The notes under the pieces are model-generated. The model was not told the origin of the DNA. It saw only the letters and a program-made list of their open reading frames with translations, and searched no databases. A stretch of DNA of 64,000 nt from Purshia tridentata (taxonomy: Eukaryota; Streptophyta; Magnoliopsida; Rosales; Rosaceae), in assembly GCA_003254885.1 (NCBI GenBank), contig QANT01004966.1, forward strand, positions 27,821 to 91,820, read 5' to 3'. The position numbers and the translations under genes were made by a program. Each line of letters starts with the position of its first letter. Within the stretch, counting starts at the first letter, position 1. Shown piece by piece: positions 34,452 to 46,065 of this stretch.

Positions 34452-35778
34452 TCACCAACCCTCCTTCAAAATTCGTTCCTTCTCCAGGATGTACATTCCT
34501 TCTTTGAACTTTTGGCTTGGGTTATAAGCCTTCTCCTAGGATTACACATGATCATCAATAAATGGATGCAAAAAAACAAAAGCAATTAGCTTAGACCAGA
34601 CCTTGCACAATATAAGGTTCATTAGTGGCTAAGACACTGTCAAACACAAAGTTTGGACGACATGATCAAAAGCCTTTTTTCAAAGAGAAGACTTGGTACC
34701 ACGACCGGAAACCAGACTGGAATCTACAAGTAAGTTGAAAAAATATGGGGCCAGTTTAATGAAGTATATTATGGACACACTGTTGTTCCAAAATCAAGAA
34801 CACCCTGTTCATAAAAATAGTAATTACAACACAATGGGAAGGAATCACCAAAAAATTCAACCAAAGCAATCCTCAAAAAGGGTTGTTATTCTAACATTTT
34901 TGAAACAATTTCTTTATAAATTCAAGTCTAACTGTGAATAATAATTTTCATAATCCACGCTTAAGCATGGAAGGAGAGAACTTAATTGCACAAGAGGACG
35001 CATGAATAAGATCCATACATAACATCACTACATCGCAAGATGCTAATTGAGTAGGAGTATATTACATTAGAAATGCTATTAATCCCAACTCTCTGACTTA
35101 AGAGAGTTGAAATAAATAGCATTTTCATATTACATCAGAAACTAATAGGCATGGATAGTGATGCGATCCTCCCCATTAAATGCTGTCAGAAAAATGGATA
35201 GTAGATCATGCATGAACATTACAGTATTGAAAACCCAGAAAATTTACAAAAACTTACATATTTCCATCCCAGAATTTGTTGGCAAGAGCTACAAAAGATG
35301 TCATTCACTGTATGCAATCCGCTCATGAGATCCCGCTTTTCCAAAGGCCCAAGAGACACATTTACCCTAAAAAGAATGCTCAACCATCAGTGCAAAAAAC
35401 CCATCAATTTTGCCTTTGTACATTACAAAACTTATCCAAATTAACAATCCCAAACAATTTAGACATTGCAAAGAGAACATCAAGTCAAGTCAACATTTTT
35501 CAAAAGGTTGTGGATGTTTAATGTTTTGGTAAAACAAAAAATATTTATATAATACAAAATTTGAAACCAAAAGAGAAACCCTATTGGCCAAACAGCAATT
35601 GACATAAGAAATGTGGGTTGAATTGGGTGGCTTACACATTCCTGAAGAGATAGGCTCGGCCCCAACGGCCCTGAAATTCCTTTGAAACGATGTCGTCGTG
35701 GGACGCGGAGTCCACCTTGCAACACCTGCACTTGAAGATCTTTGGCCCACTCAGCGTCTCTATGAATAGCCGCCCCAT
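34452..35778 (-). CDS. Yippee-like zinc-binding protein (3 exons, 111 residues)
   Basis: Minus-strand exons are 35778-35636, 35366-35258 and 34535-34452; GT-AG introns join in phase to 111 codons plus TGA. The Yippee signature is complete: C17-x2-C20, then 19 residues to G40, L44, N50, G64, then C73-x2-C76, four residues and GWKY (81-84). The four cysteines bind one zinc ion. The last exon encodes the usual SQKFKEGMYILE stretch. Yippee proteins share a fold with cereblon's ligand-binding domain; their plant role is poorly known, and this protein's function cannot be assigned. It is a short family member with no C-terminal tail. Intron 2 holds a 59 bp MITE. Longer frames running through exon 1 (35632-36084) are shadows extending into the 5' region. 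Confidence 0.9.
35068..35126. mobile_element. Very short MITE (59 bp) in Yippee intron 2
   Basis: It is nearly all inverted repeat: GAAATGCTATT at one end and, inverted, GAAAATGCTATTTATTTC at the other, meeting around CTCTCTGACTTAAGAGAG. It is flanked by ATATTACAT at 35059-35067 and 35127-35135, a perfect 9 bp duplication of Mutator type. No coding capacity. Confidence 0.75.
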
Positions 35779-36265
35779 GATTTTGAATCTTCGATTTGTT
35801 TCAATTTTAATTTTTATTGACTGAGCCCAAATTCCAAAATTGATTGCAAAATCAAAATCAAAGAAATTTTGGTCCTTCAATTCGTCTCCCTCCGAGGAAA
35901 TGAGCAAATGGTTGTTTTGGTGATAGGGACTGAGAGTGGGAACTGAATCAGACCGCATAGCTAGGAAGCAACCAAAAATCGACACGTCATAATATAGGGG
36001 TATTTTTGTCATGGAAATTGATTGAACTTTTAGTGCACGTGATAATTTGTGGTTATTTTCAATTTGGATACCCAACAACGACAACGTGTTATCAAATAAT
36101 AATAATATCTTTTGCTTATTAATTAGGCAATTGATTATTGTTTTTGAAAATTAGCCACTGGTGGCTGGGGATCATGGGTGGTTTCCTCCAATCCAGGTTT
36201 TTTGTTTGAGAAATGGGACTGATTTTCCCAAATGCTCAAAAATCAAATCAACGTTTGTTTTCGTA
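35779..36265. other. Yippee 5' flank
   Basis: Upstream of the Yippee start. No second gene is seen; the promoter and 5' untranslated region should lie here, but no certain TATA box was identified. Confidence 0.4.
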
Positions 36266-36606
36266 GGGTACTCAATTGAGATTTTAATAGATTTTAAAAG
36301 AATTATAAATTTTTACAGATTTCATGAATTATATGAATTTTTATGAAATTATATGGAATCCATCCAAATTCAAGAAAAAAAATTACAATTCTTAGTTCCT
36401 CTATTTTATATTTGAAATCTATCAAAATTCACTATTTAAATGAAATCTTTAAAATTTATAAGAAATTAAATGTACCTATATATCAATAGATTTCTTAAAA
36501 TTTTAAATTGAATACACCTAAATTTCGATGAAATATTTTAAATTTTAAATTGAGTACACTTAAATTTCTATTTTTAAAATCTGTTAGAATCTCAATTGAA
36601 TACACC
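36266..36606. mobile_element. Stowaway-like MITE (341 bp)
   Basis: The termini are GGGTACTCAATTGAGATT and, inverted, GGTGTATTCAATTGAGATT; the inverted match extends about 35 bp. It is flanked by TA at 36264-36265 and 36607-36608, as for Tc1/mariner-derived MITEs. The inner sequence repeats TAAATTGAGTACAC-type phrases. It is non-coding. Confidence 0.7.
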
Positions 36607-37183
36607 TACAATCATATAATTATTTTGACTGCAATATACACTTTGATCAATTGAATAGTTTTATGGCGTATGTATTTTACTTTTGGATCTCAGCTTTGCT
36701 CACTTTTCTTGAGATTTTGATGTTACTCTTGTTAATGCAATTAAGATTTGTATCATTTGAGGTTAATCTAAAGCAGGTAATGTCAACCACATAAGATTGA
36801 AATGTTCTTCCAAGAAATCACAAGAAAAGAAAAATAAGAAAACAATCTAATAAAGAATAATGGAGAGGAACAAGACATTATTTTGCATAGAAAAACTGGG
36901 AACCAATAAATGAAAAACAAGAAGGCCCTGGAGTACAGTGCATAAATAACTGAAATTTTTAACATTGTATAAGCTTTTCTAATCCCCTTCGGTCATTTAC
37001 ATCTTCTACAATTTCTTTTCTTCAACCCAGATGTTGAGTGAAAACATGTTTCTTGAATAACATTTAAACAAATTCAAGAAATTTGATCACATGTTGAAGA
37101 AATGCAGGGAACTTGAGTGGAAAGAAGAGGCTTGTGAGAACCCGCCAAAAAGATCTGTCAAGGCCTAACTGTGCAGTGTAGCA
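36607..37183. other. 3' flank of RABA5a
   Basis: No gene is seen. The 3' untranslated region of the minus-strand Rab gene must occupy the right part. Confidence 0.5.
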
Positions 37184-38666
37184 CTAAGATGAACAGCACC
37201 CAGATTTTCTAGGCTCTGCACCTTCTGCTTCTTGGTTCCCATCTCCCTGTAAAACCACCGTCTTTCCATTGGACAGTAGATCGTGCTTGAGCTCCTGAGA
37301 TTTCATAACTTTTCGGCTTAGTATGTTGTAGATCTCTTTCACGACCATCTGAAAGGCAGCAGAAACATTGGACGAATCAAGAGCAGATGTTTCCATGAAA
37401 AACAAACCCTGTGCTTCTGCCAAGGCTTTTCCTTCAGAAGTGGGTACCTCCCTGGCATCCTTGAGATCCGACTTGTTACCAACAAGTATTGTAACTACAT
37501 TCATGTCGGAGTGAGCTGTTCAACAGTATATCCACCTGATCAATCCTCAGTCCATCACATTAATTAAAGATAAATGCAAGGAATTCTTTTGAAGCCATTG
37601 GGGATAAAGGGCGAGCAGATTGACAGCAATATTGCAAGAGAAAGCAATGTCATTCTTAAACTCTATCTTCAATATGAATTCTTTGTCAAATACTCTTTAG
37701 TGGACTATTTTAAATGAAGTAGGGGCTACAATTTTTATTTTGCTGCACTGTTTCTAATCTGTTGATTTCTTGATGTCTTCTCTTTTGGTCTGAGATTTTC
37801 TTGATTTCTTTTTCTTTCGGTACATAGATTTTCTTGATGTGTAATGAGCCACTTTACATATAAATACTGGATGTCCAAATTCTTTGAACTTCAGATTCTT
37901 TATGTTTCTGCATCTTTTTTCTTATATTGTGCACCTCATATTGTATTATCATTAAAAGAATCATTTCGCATCCACTACTGTAAAATAATACATTCCCAGC
38001 AGATGCCCATACACAGTGAGGATGAAATCTTCATCCTCATTTTTTTTTTAATTAGAATACTCACTTCTCTAACCAATGCCATACGGCATAAAGCATCACC
38101 ATCAATTCCTCACAGTTTCAACATTTTATAGGCTAATAATTCATACAATTACGTGTAAGCATGTCGGATTTCCTAATTTAAGTTACCTAAAAAGCAAGTT
38201 AAATATTTCATTATGTTGATAAAAACTTCTCGCTTTACCAAAAGAAAACAGCCTCAGGAGAATTATGTAATGGGATAAAAAAAAAATATTAAATGAAAAT
38301 CAAGGACACACTATCAAAGCACTTACTGTGGAGTTCATTAAGCCATCTGCCGATGCTATCAAATGTCTGGTGTCTACTGATATCATACACCAAAAGAGCT
38401 CCAACAGCACCTCTATAATAGGCGGATGTAACAGCCCTGAACCGCTCTTGACCAGCTGTGTCCCATATCTGTGCTTTGACTTCTTTACCATTGATATCTA
38501 TCTTTTGGGTTTGGAACTCTACTCCTATAGTTGACTTTGAATTAGGGTAGAACTCATCTCTAGCAAATCTAGCTAGCAAATTCGATTTTCCAACAGCTGA
38601 GTCACCAATTAAAACAATCTTGAAAAGATAATCCTCAGTCTTTTCCTCCTCAGACTGAAAAGCCAT
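37184..38666 (-). CDS. RABA5A: Rab GTPase of the RABA5a type (2 coding exons, 223 residues)
   Basis: RABA GTPases cycle between GTP and GDP states on trans-Golgi/recycling endosome membranes and direct secretory traffic to the plasma membrane or cell plate. Minus-strand exons are 38666-38327 and 37515-37184; the intron starts GTAAGTGC and ends GAACAG. All GTPase boxes are intact: GDSAVGKS (21-28), T46 in the switch I region, WDTAGQE (68-74) with the activating-relevant Gln73, NKSD (127-130) and ETSAL (155-159). The protein ends GCCSS, a double-cysteine geranylgeranylation site. The start [18 protein letters not shown] and the whole body fit RABA5a rather than other RABA5 members. A splice acceptor at 38749-38750 suggests a further 5' untranslated exon upstream. 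Confidence 0.95.
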
Positions 38667-40560
38667 CGTCCAAACTCCACAGATTTGTTACTCTAATGGA
38701 CCATATTAATAATGAGTAGCCTGGATGGATCTTTAAGGGACTAGTAACCTGAAATATCAAACATTCCCCTGTTAAAAATGAGGAAATGTAATTGTCTGTA
38801 CAAAAGGAAAACAGTTGGCAGAGGAAAAGTGAAAGGCAGGGAAGGTATATAAAAGAAAAAAGCTTTCAGCAATTTCTTGGATGCAGCATAGACAGAATCT
38901 GAAACTACCTACCTTACAAGCTAAGGTAGGATTAAATATAGTAACTTCTCTGCCTCCAAGATCTTTCAGGATAGCTTTCTCAATTTCAAATTACAATCTA
39001 GCCCTACAGAAAAAGTGCCAAATCCTGCAGCATCAAGAAAGCATGAGGCATTACAGAATTCTAAAGATGAACTGGATTTGAAATCTTAAAAGGCAAGCTA
39101 CTCCCCGGTAAAGATTGTTATGACTAGTATTTTAACAAGGGACCAGCCAGGGAATAAAATGTAAGAGCAAAACAGGGTAACCATGAAATAAATTTAACAA
39201 TTGGAGAGAGAGAGAGAGAGAGAGAGTGTGTGATTTGCATGCAACTGCCTTTATGCTTGCGTTTTACAAATATATGCATGCTTCAAAATATTTCACCCTC
39301 AGATGAGGTATAACTTATAAGTAATACCTCAATCCCTTCTTTGACCTTAATTTTGGCCTCCTCCGACTCTAGATTTCCCCTCCTACTCAGTGCTTCAAGG
39401 CTGAAATCTGGAAATCAAAGATAATGGGTTAGCTTATTCTTTTAAGAGATTGCAACATGAGGCGATGACAATGACACAACATGAAATTTGAAATTTCTTG
39501 AGGTCTCAAGAAGAAGTTTCATAAGAAATATTACCCTGTGATAAAAAATAAAATAAAGGCCACACAGCTGCATTATTTAGAATGTCAACATTATACTGCA
39601 AACATTGCCCTCAATTACTAAAAAGAACCCAACTCATGAAGTAAGATACTAGCATTATGTTAATCTTCAAAGTCAATAAAAAGAAAAGGGACTGTAATTA
39701 AAACCAAATTAATCAACTACTGCCCGAGAAAGAGCTCAACTAAATGAACCCTATTCACATTTCCACTTTACAACCCCCACAAATATAAAGGTGTCAAATT
39801 TCTAAGCTCCCAAAAACACCCTAATCCGTAATGAGCAAAAATACCCACCCAAGAATTTTTTTTTGTTTTCTTGATAAGAAACATTTAAAGACACTATATG
39901 GGCTCAAAGCCTAGAAACCAGCAAAGGCCTTTGAGAAGTTGGCGGAGTTATGACTAGACTGTCCCAAAGGGCTGATAAGGGCACATAATTTTAGAAAACA
40001 AGATGATCACTATAACTCATACCCTTTAATTCCCAAATATAGGTGAAAACTCAAAAGGATGGAATGACCCAAATGAATATCATACTCGGGGAGCCTGAAA
40101 ATCGAACCCACCAACATTCACTTCTCATATTCACCAAGCACATTCCTATCGAAAACAATAACTTGTAGACACATATATCACTTTTATTGGTATTAATATG
40201 CATCAAATAGAAAGATAATAAATTGTAAATCCACAAATTACCAGATTGCGGGGTCGATAATGAATCAATAGCTTGGACGTGTCCAAACCTGCCACAACTC
40301 GATCCACCGAAAAAAATTTCATTATCAACCCAAAGCACACAACAGACAAATACAATGACGACAATGGTATCGAAAATTTCAAAATAAAAAATCGCAATTT
40401 GGAGATCCATAATAAGGAATACAAGTCAATCTCAAATTTACAAGGTTTCAAAATAGAGAGAGTGACCGTGGGTGATGTGACGAACGGTGGTGATCGGCGG
40501 AGGGGAGACGGCGAGCGGAGAGATGTAAGAGGATAATGGGCACGGAGAGCGTCAGAAGCA
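38667..40560 (-). other. RABA5a 5' untranslated region, leader intron(s) and promoter
   Basis: On the minus strand, TTTCAG at 38749 would open a leader exon 38748-38667. The first leader exon is likely in the GC-richer stretch near 40440-40560, giving a leader intron of about 1.7 kb; that donor was not fixed. A (GA)n run lies at 39204-39226. Open frames in this stretch have no recognisable domain. Confidence 0.4.
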
Positions 40561-40879
40561 CACATCGGACAAATGTGGGGATGAGAGAAACAGAAGACTA
40601 AAGGTAATTTCGGAATATTTCCAAAGATATGAGGGCTTTTTCGTCTAATTCCGAAGGAGTTCAATCCGAACGCGAAAGCAGTAACCCACCTTCTTAGCTT
40701 TAAATTTAAGAAGGCCCAATTTCTAGGGCCCAACTGAAGCATGGTATGCCTTATGTAATTCAATCTCTCCTCATTCAATGCACGACAAAAATATTGTTTG
40801 CAATGAATTTCGAGAAGTATATATTGCCCTATATAATATGATCTCTCATCTAAGAGAATCTCCGAGAGAATAAGCAAAT

Positions 40880-41294
40880 TTAGCACTATAAATTTTATTT
40901 TATTTACTTATATGGTAATTTGAAAGGCAAGATTTGCTACTTTAAAATTATAAACTTCAAAAAACTCTTCAAAATCATTATTTTATTACTTTCTTATGTT
41001 TTCTTATTTTAACTAAATTATTATTTTATTAAATTTTATATTTTTATTAATTAAAAATGAATATATTAATATTTGAAGAGCCACTTTCATTCTTCAAATT
41101 TGAAGAATTGACTTTGGGTTTTCAATTTGAAGAGTGCATTTACTGAGGTTGTTGTAGTAGATTTTTCTTATGTGTCACATCAAATTGAGGTAGCAAACAT
41201 TTGCTACCTTTGTTAGCATTTCCAAGAGAATAAGCGAAATTGGCTCTTCAAATTAGACTTTATTGACCTATGTGACAATTTGAAGAGTTATATT
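40880..41294. mobile_element. MITE-like AT-rich duplicated block interrupted by hAT copy 2
   Basis: TGGTAATTTGAAAGGCAAGATTTGCTACTT (about 40915-40945) reappears as TGACAATTTGAAGAGTTATATT at 41270-41294 and continues as GCTACTTAAAA at 42242. The second half is therefore split by the hAT element at 41295-42233. Phrases GAAGA.T and TTCAAATT are repeated in both orientations. Confidence 0.45.
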
Positions 41295-42233
41295 TAGGGG
41301 TTGGCAATGGGTCGGGCCAGCTCAATCCTAACTTTTCGGGCTAGGGCTTGAATTAGAGGATCCAATAAGGCTTTTGGACTAGACTTGGGCCTAAATGCAC
41401 AAGCCAGAGGCTCGCCCATCGGGCTTGGGCCTTGAAGGCTTTTGGGCCGGGTTGGGCTAGGCCTAAACGGGCTTTTAGGCCCTTTTTGACTTTATTTTGG
41501 TATTCATTACTTGAACATCAAACACAACTTAAGAAAAAAATTTAGATATTTAATTTAGTCCATACTTAAGTTCATACACATTACAAATCCATTTGGATAT
41601 AGAGTTGAACCATAAAACAGAAAACTAACAACAATTTCATATTTCAATGATTAATCATGTACAAAATTAAAACATATGCCTAATTGGGGTTTTAATTGGG
41701 TAATTGGCTAATTTAGGAGTAATAGGGGATTCAATTGGGTAATTGACTAATTAAGACATTTTATTTAGTATAATTGGGGTTTCAATTGGATAATTGACTA
41801 ATTTAGGTGTAATTGGGGTTTCAAAACTCAGTTGAGTAATTGACTAATTTAAAAGTAATTGAGTGATTGATTAGTAGATTACATAATACATATAAATTAT
41901 AAATTATGCAATTGATATATAAGTATGTTATATGTATGTAAATTTGTAATTATAAGTTATATATAATTATGTATATATATATAACTATATATTTTGTTAT
42001 ATATATATAGTTATATAATTATATAATTTATTATAGGAATTAAAATTTGTGCCTAATTTGGGCCATTTTTCGGGCTTTAGGCCGAGCTTCAAAGGGATGG
42101 CCCAAGCCCAACACAAAGGACTTTCGAGCCAAGTTTGGTTGGCCCAAATTTCAAGCCTAATCGGGCTTCGGGCCCAATGGGTCGGGCGGGTTTTCAGTGG
42201 GCTTTGGGCCTTGGGCTTTTTTGGTGAGGCCTA
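41295..42233. mobile_element. Non-autonomous hAT-like element (copy 2, 939 bp)
   Basis: It has the same ends and layout as 11199-12141: TAGGGGTTGGCAATGGGTCGG at the left and TTTTTTGGTGAGGCCTA at the right. It is flanked by GTTATATT at 41287-41294 and 42234-42241, a perfect 8 bp duplication. The uninterrupted relative at about 40930 supports these borders. There is no transposase frame. Confidence 0.8.
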
Positions 42234-42299
42234 GTTATATTGCTACTTAAAATTTTTCACTCCAACAAACTCTAACAACTTCATTATTTTATTAATTTA

Positions 42300-42660
42300 T
42301 TGTATAGATAAAAATGCACCATTGGTTCACTAACTCTTTTTGTTTTCCCAACTTAGTCCATAAATTAATTTTCGTATCACTTTGGTCCACGAATTCTATT
42401 TCTTGGACCAACTTGGTCCGTTTCATAATGTTTGGCCCATTTAGCTGTTAAAACCCATTATGTGCACCGCATTTGCCTGTTTATGAAGGCAAAATAGTAT
42501 TTTCCTCCCCGATTACGTTAGTCAACTTCAAACTGCAAGCCTTTCCTCTTGTCTTCCCAACCTCTGGCTCCATTTATGTTGTCCCAACTCGCCAAAAGTT
42601 TCTCTCTTCTTTCTCCCTCCTTTATCTCTTTTTTCTTCCATTAAACCCATAATTTAGGGT
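42300..42660. other. Transposon-flank-like sequence upstream of the GRF remnant
   Basis: Repeated phrases of the kind CAACTTAGTCCAT and CAACTTGGTCCG, with GGTTCACTAAC and GGTCCACGAATT, resemble the ends of plant Mutator-like elements. No inverted partner could be assigned. Confidence 0.3.
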
Positions 42661-42681
42661 TAGAGCATAGTTCCCACACCA

Positions 42682-42891
42682 ATGTCATCCAACTCATCAC
42701 CTTCAGCACATAACCCATATGGTCAAAGTTGGTATTGTCATTGCAAAAGGTTTGCGATGACAAGAACTAGTTGGACCGATTTGAATCTGAGAAGAAGATT
42801 TGAGTCATGCTTAATACCAAAGGTAATGGCTTTGTACAAACACAAGTCCAGTGTTGTTTTTCTTTGTTTTCCCAATTGTGAATGTGATTAA
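42682..42891 (+). CDS. GRF-type zinc-finger peptide, probably a transposon-borne remnant
   Basis: A 69-codon frame reads WYCHCKRFAMTRTSWTDLN followed by LRRRFESC, close to the plant GRF zinc finger pattern of C-x-C, then TSWT..N..RRF..C. The GR of the GRF signature has become RR. The usual longer C-terminal coiled coil is absent. Stand-alone GRF peptides are frequent in plant genomes next to Mutator-type elements, which fits the flank here. Expression is unknown. Confidence 0.45.
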   Translation: MSSNSSPSAHNPYGQSWYCHCKRFAMTRTSWTDLNLRRRFESCLIPKVMALYKHKSSVVFLCFPNCECD

Positions 42892-42897
42892 TTGGAA

Positions 42898-45517
42898 AGA
42901 AAAATTTTTAAACAAGACACCTACTTTAGGAAAATCTTAGTTTATGACACCAGTTTTGGGTTTGTGTTAGTTTAGAACACATATATTACAATTTGTGTTA
43001 TTGTAGAATGCACTGTCAACTTTGTTACATTTTTCGTTAAAAATAGATCATGTGTCACTCACATGACTATTTTTTTTATGGGAAAAATTGACAATTCACC
43101 TTAAATTTTAAAAACAAATCAAAACTTAAAATAATAAAAACCCAAAAAAAAAAAGAGGCATGCAGGCATTATACTCCCTTCCCCACTAGGCCCTTACCAC
43201 CAAGCCCTAACCCACCTTCGGCAATGGCTTACCCTCTTCCTTTTCTCATTTCATCAAGAAAAACTACCCGAATCCACCACCACGCACGGCAGAGTAACAG
43301 TGACCATTGCTGCAAAAAAGAAAGGGTTTTCGAATTTCAATTCACAATGGGTTCAAACCAATTCAACCAAAGGTAAGAACACTAAGAGAAGATTGAGTTT
43401 GATACCTGGGTTGACAAAAAACAACCACCGGAAAAGCCAAAAAGGAGAAGCCACCAGCCTTGTGGCTTCGATTCGTCACTTATGGTGGTTCAATGCACAA
43501 TCCGAATCCACCATCAAGCTCAGAGTGATGAGAGAAAAACGTCTAGGTTGCAGTTGTGCGAATACACCACAAAAAATGGCGAGTCAACGTCAGATGAGAC
43601 TCACGAATTCAAACTAGTCTTGGGTTTTCTGGGCTTTTCAAGATGAATTGAAGCCAAGGAAAGGAAGAGGGAGAAGAGGCAACCACAAGGGGAGAAAAAC
43701 CACTTCCATCCACCGTCGAACAAGTGCCCAAGCGCTGGAGACAAGGACGACAAGGGATAAAGAACAAAGAGCTATGGGAGAGGCGATGAGGCAGATGGAG
43801 AGAAAATAGTAAATTTTTTTAAACCCCCTAATCACACACAAACTTTCCTAAGCCCCCACCCATCTAGAGACTCTCCCAAAACCCCTTAAAATTTATAATA
43901 CCTTGTTTACCCCTCTAATGCGTTCTGACGCGTGCACTGACGTACAGTGTAACTATATTTCTAAAATACAGTTACACTGAAACTGAAATTGAACCTTAAA
44001 CAAACAATTACACTGAAATTGAATTTTAAAAATACAATTACACTAAAAAATAACTACAAATAATTACACCATTATTTTTTAACATGAAAAAAAACTTACA
44101 GGTCTATAAAAAAAAACAATTACAGTTACAGGTCCATAAAAAAAAAGTTACAATTACACCTTAACTAAACCTTCGCTAAACAAAAGTTATACCTTCGCTA
44201 AACAAAATAGTTACACCTTCGCTAAAAAACAGTTACACCTTTGCTACAGTTACATAGTTCCACTAAAAAAACTCAAACCCTAGGCTATATTATACGTTCC
44301 TGCAGTAATAGCCTTCAAAAATGCAACTCCTAAATATAAACAGAGAGCTTATGAGGAAGCTGTTACCAAGCAACAAAAAAAGGTGAGAAAAATTAGATAG
44401 CAGAACAAGCTGATCCTACCATCACTAACATGAAGTGTAACCCAGGGATCCTACCAACACCTTCGTTACAGTTACACCTTTACTGCGAGCCACTTCCTGC
44501 AGTACCCCACTGTCTCCTCCACTAATAACCAAAACCAAAATGGGCAGTGCGTTGGTGTCGGGACGATGAGAAAATGACTCCAGCAGACTAGGGACGACGA
44601 GAAGAAGCTGTCTCTGGCATTCCGGTAGCTCATCCTTGCCGGAATTGACGGATCATCGGCGAGAAAACTCAACTCTGCCTAGACTCGATCTAGCGTTGAT
44701 GAGTGGTTTAACGGCAAGTGGAGGGCAGGCAGAAGAAAAGGGAGAAAAGACGAGAAGATCTGGACTAGTCTCGTCGGCAACCGTTGCCGGACGATGCAGC
44801 ACGCGCCAGCGATTGCACTTGAGAAGGGGAACCAGATAAGAGAGAGAGAGAGAGAGAAAGGGAGAGTGGGAGAGAGAGACCTGATTTCAATTTTTGATAA
44901 CCAACTGTTAATTGGTAATAATGGGTATATTTGGGATATTGAAAAAAAAGTGGGTCAAAGCTAGTTTAATATAGTTGACTAGGGGGTTTTGGAAGATTTT
45001 AAGTTTATAATAGGGGGTTTGGGGAGAGTTTAATATAATATGGGGGTTTATGAATATTCTAGCTCTAGTTTGGGGGGTTTTGGCACATTTGCATGAGAGA
45101 AAAATGAAAAATGAAAAATAATAATAATAATAATCCCAAAAAAAATTCTTTTGTTTTATTATTAATTTTAATTTATTTTTAATATTTATTAAGTTAGAAA
45201 TTGAAAATTAAAATATTATTTAATATGAAATGATCAAATTATCCTCCATTTGGACAGAAAATGTAACGGAGTTGACTGTGTGTCACACAATAGCACAAAC
45301 ACTAAATATGTGTCCTAAACTAGCACAAACCCAAACTGGTGTCCTAAACTAAGATTGACAAATTATCCTCCATTTGGACAGAAAATGTAACAGAGTTGAC
45401 TGTGTGTCCCACAATAGTACAAACACTAAATATGTGTACTAAACTAGTACAAACCCAAACTGGTGTCCTAAACTAAGATTGACCACATAATAGGTGTCCT
45501 TTTTGAAAAAATGTCTC
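42898..45517. mobile_element. Mutator-type element containing a nested second element
   Basis: It is flanked by TAATTGGAA at 42889-42897 and 45518-45526, a perfect 9 bp duplication. The terminal inverted repeats share GACACCTA, TCTTAGTTTA.GACACCAG and GTCAACT..GTTACATTTT phrases over about 150-200 bp. The right end carries two tandem copies of a ~120 bp terminal block (about 45240-45360 and 45360-45485). The interior has a non-conserved frame at 43300-43617. Element 43807-45094 has inserted inside. No transposase. Confidence 0.75.
43807..45094. mobile_element. Non-autonomous Mutator-type element, copy B (1,288 bp), nested
   Basis: It is flanked by GAGAGAAAA at 43798-43806 and 45095-45103 (9 bp; low complexity, so the match is weaker proof). 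It belongs to the same family as 30937-32688: both start with a TTTAAACCCCCTAA-like end, then ACCTTGTTTACCC.TCT, then CAGTTACAC-rich repeats, then a shared block near the right end with GACGAGAAGATC and CAACCGTTG-type text. No transposase frame. Confidence 0.7.
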
Positions 45518-45640
45518 TAATTGGAATGAGTCTTTCTATTGTAGAGAAATGGAGGGTGTGATTATTGGCATTGGTTGGACCCTCCTATTTGCCCATACTC
45601 TAGGCAGGTGATTCCGGGTTTGCAACTCAACAACACTTAT

Positions 45641-45653
45641 GGCTCTGATACCA
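45641..45653 (-). other. Left (3') primer-binding site copy of the pararetrovirus
   Basis: GGCTCTGATACCA on plus is the complement of TGGTATCAGAGCC, which pairs with the 3' end of plant initiator tRNA-Met, the primer used by plant pararetroviruses. Conservation of the flanking ~100 bp with the right copy shows common origin. Confidence 0.85.
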
Positions 45654-46054
45654 AATGGAGAGAGCTTGGTTCCATCATGGTAGATTAAGCACAAGCAAAG
45701 TAATAAGTAAAAGTAATAATGTAATAATTGTAATTTGCGGAATATAGACAACACTTAAATTAAAGTAAAAAGCGAATAATAAAATAACTTCAATAAATGC
45801 ATAAAATAAAGTAAGGCAGTAATTTAAAATAGTTGTAAATAATGCAGGAGTGCTTACTGAATAACTAGATCTTTTAATTGATCATGAGAGATTACAAAGA
45901 TATAAAAGTACTATAGCATAAGAATATCATAGTTTGATATCTCAAGTGTACTAGGACAATCTCACAATGTTTACTCAGAAAATGAGAATGTGTTTACAAA
46001 ATGAGAGAGTACAGAAGTAGTAGAATGTAGTCTGCCTTGAAAATTTCCAGAGAT

Positions 46055-46065
46055 GTTTATTTATA
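46055..46065 (-). promoter_or_regulatory. Putative pararetroviral TATA box
   Basis: On the minus strand GGCTATAAATAAAC lies about 400 bp before the left primer-binding site and after the last viral frame, where the pregenomic RNA promoter of a pararetrovirus is expected. This is position plus motif only. Confidence 0.4.

Noticed and set aside
35632-36084. A 150-codon minus-strand frame ending in Yippee sequence
   Set aside because: The part before 35778 is 5' flank read through; the Yippee family starts at MGRLF, and the frame stops past the donor at 35635.
40203-40886. A 227-codon minus-strand frame upstream of RABA5a
   Set aside because: No domain, odd composition, and it overlaps the presumed leader exon and promoter of the Rab gene.
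43300-43617. A 105-codon plus-strand frame
   Set aside because: It is inside a Mutator-type element, has no recognisable domain and low coding character; a captured fragment is possible but unsupported.
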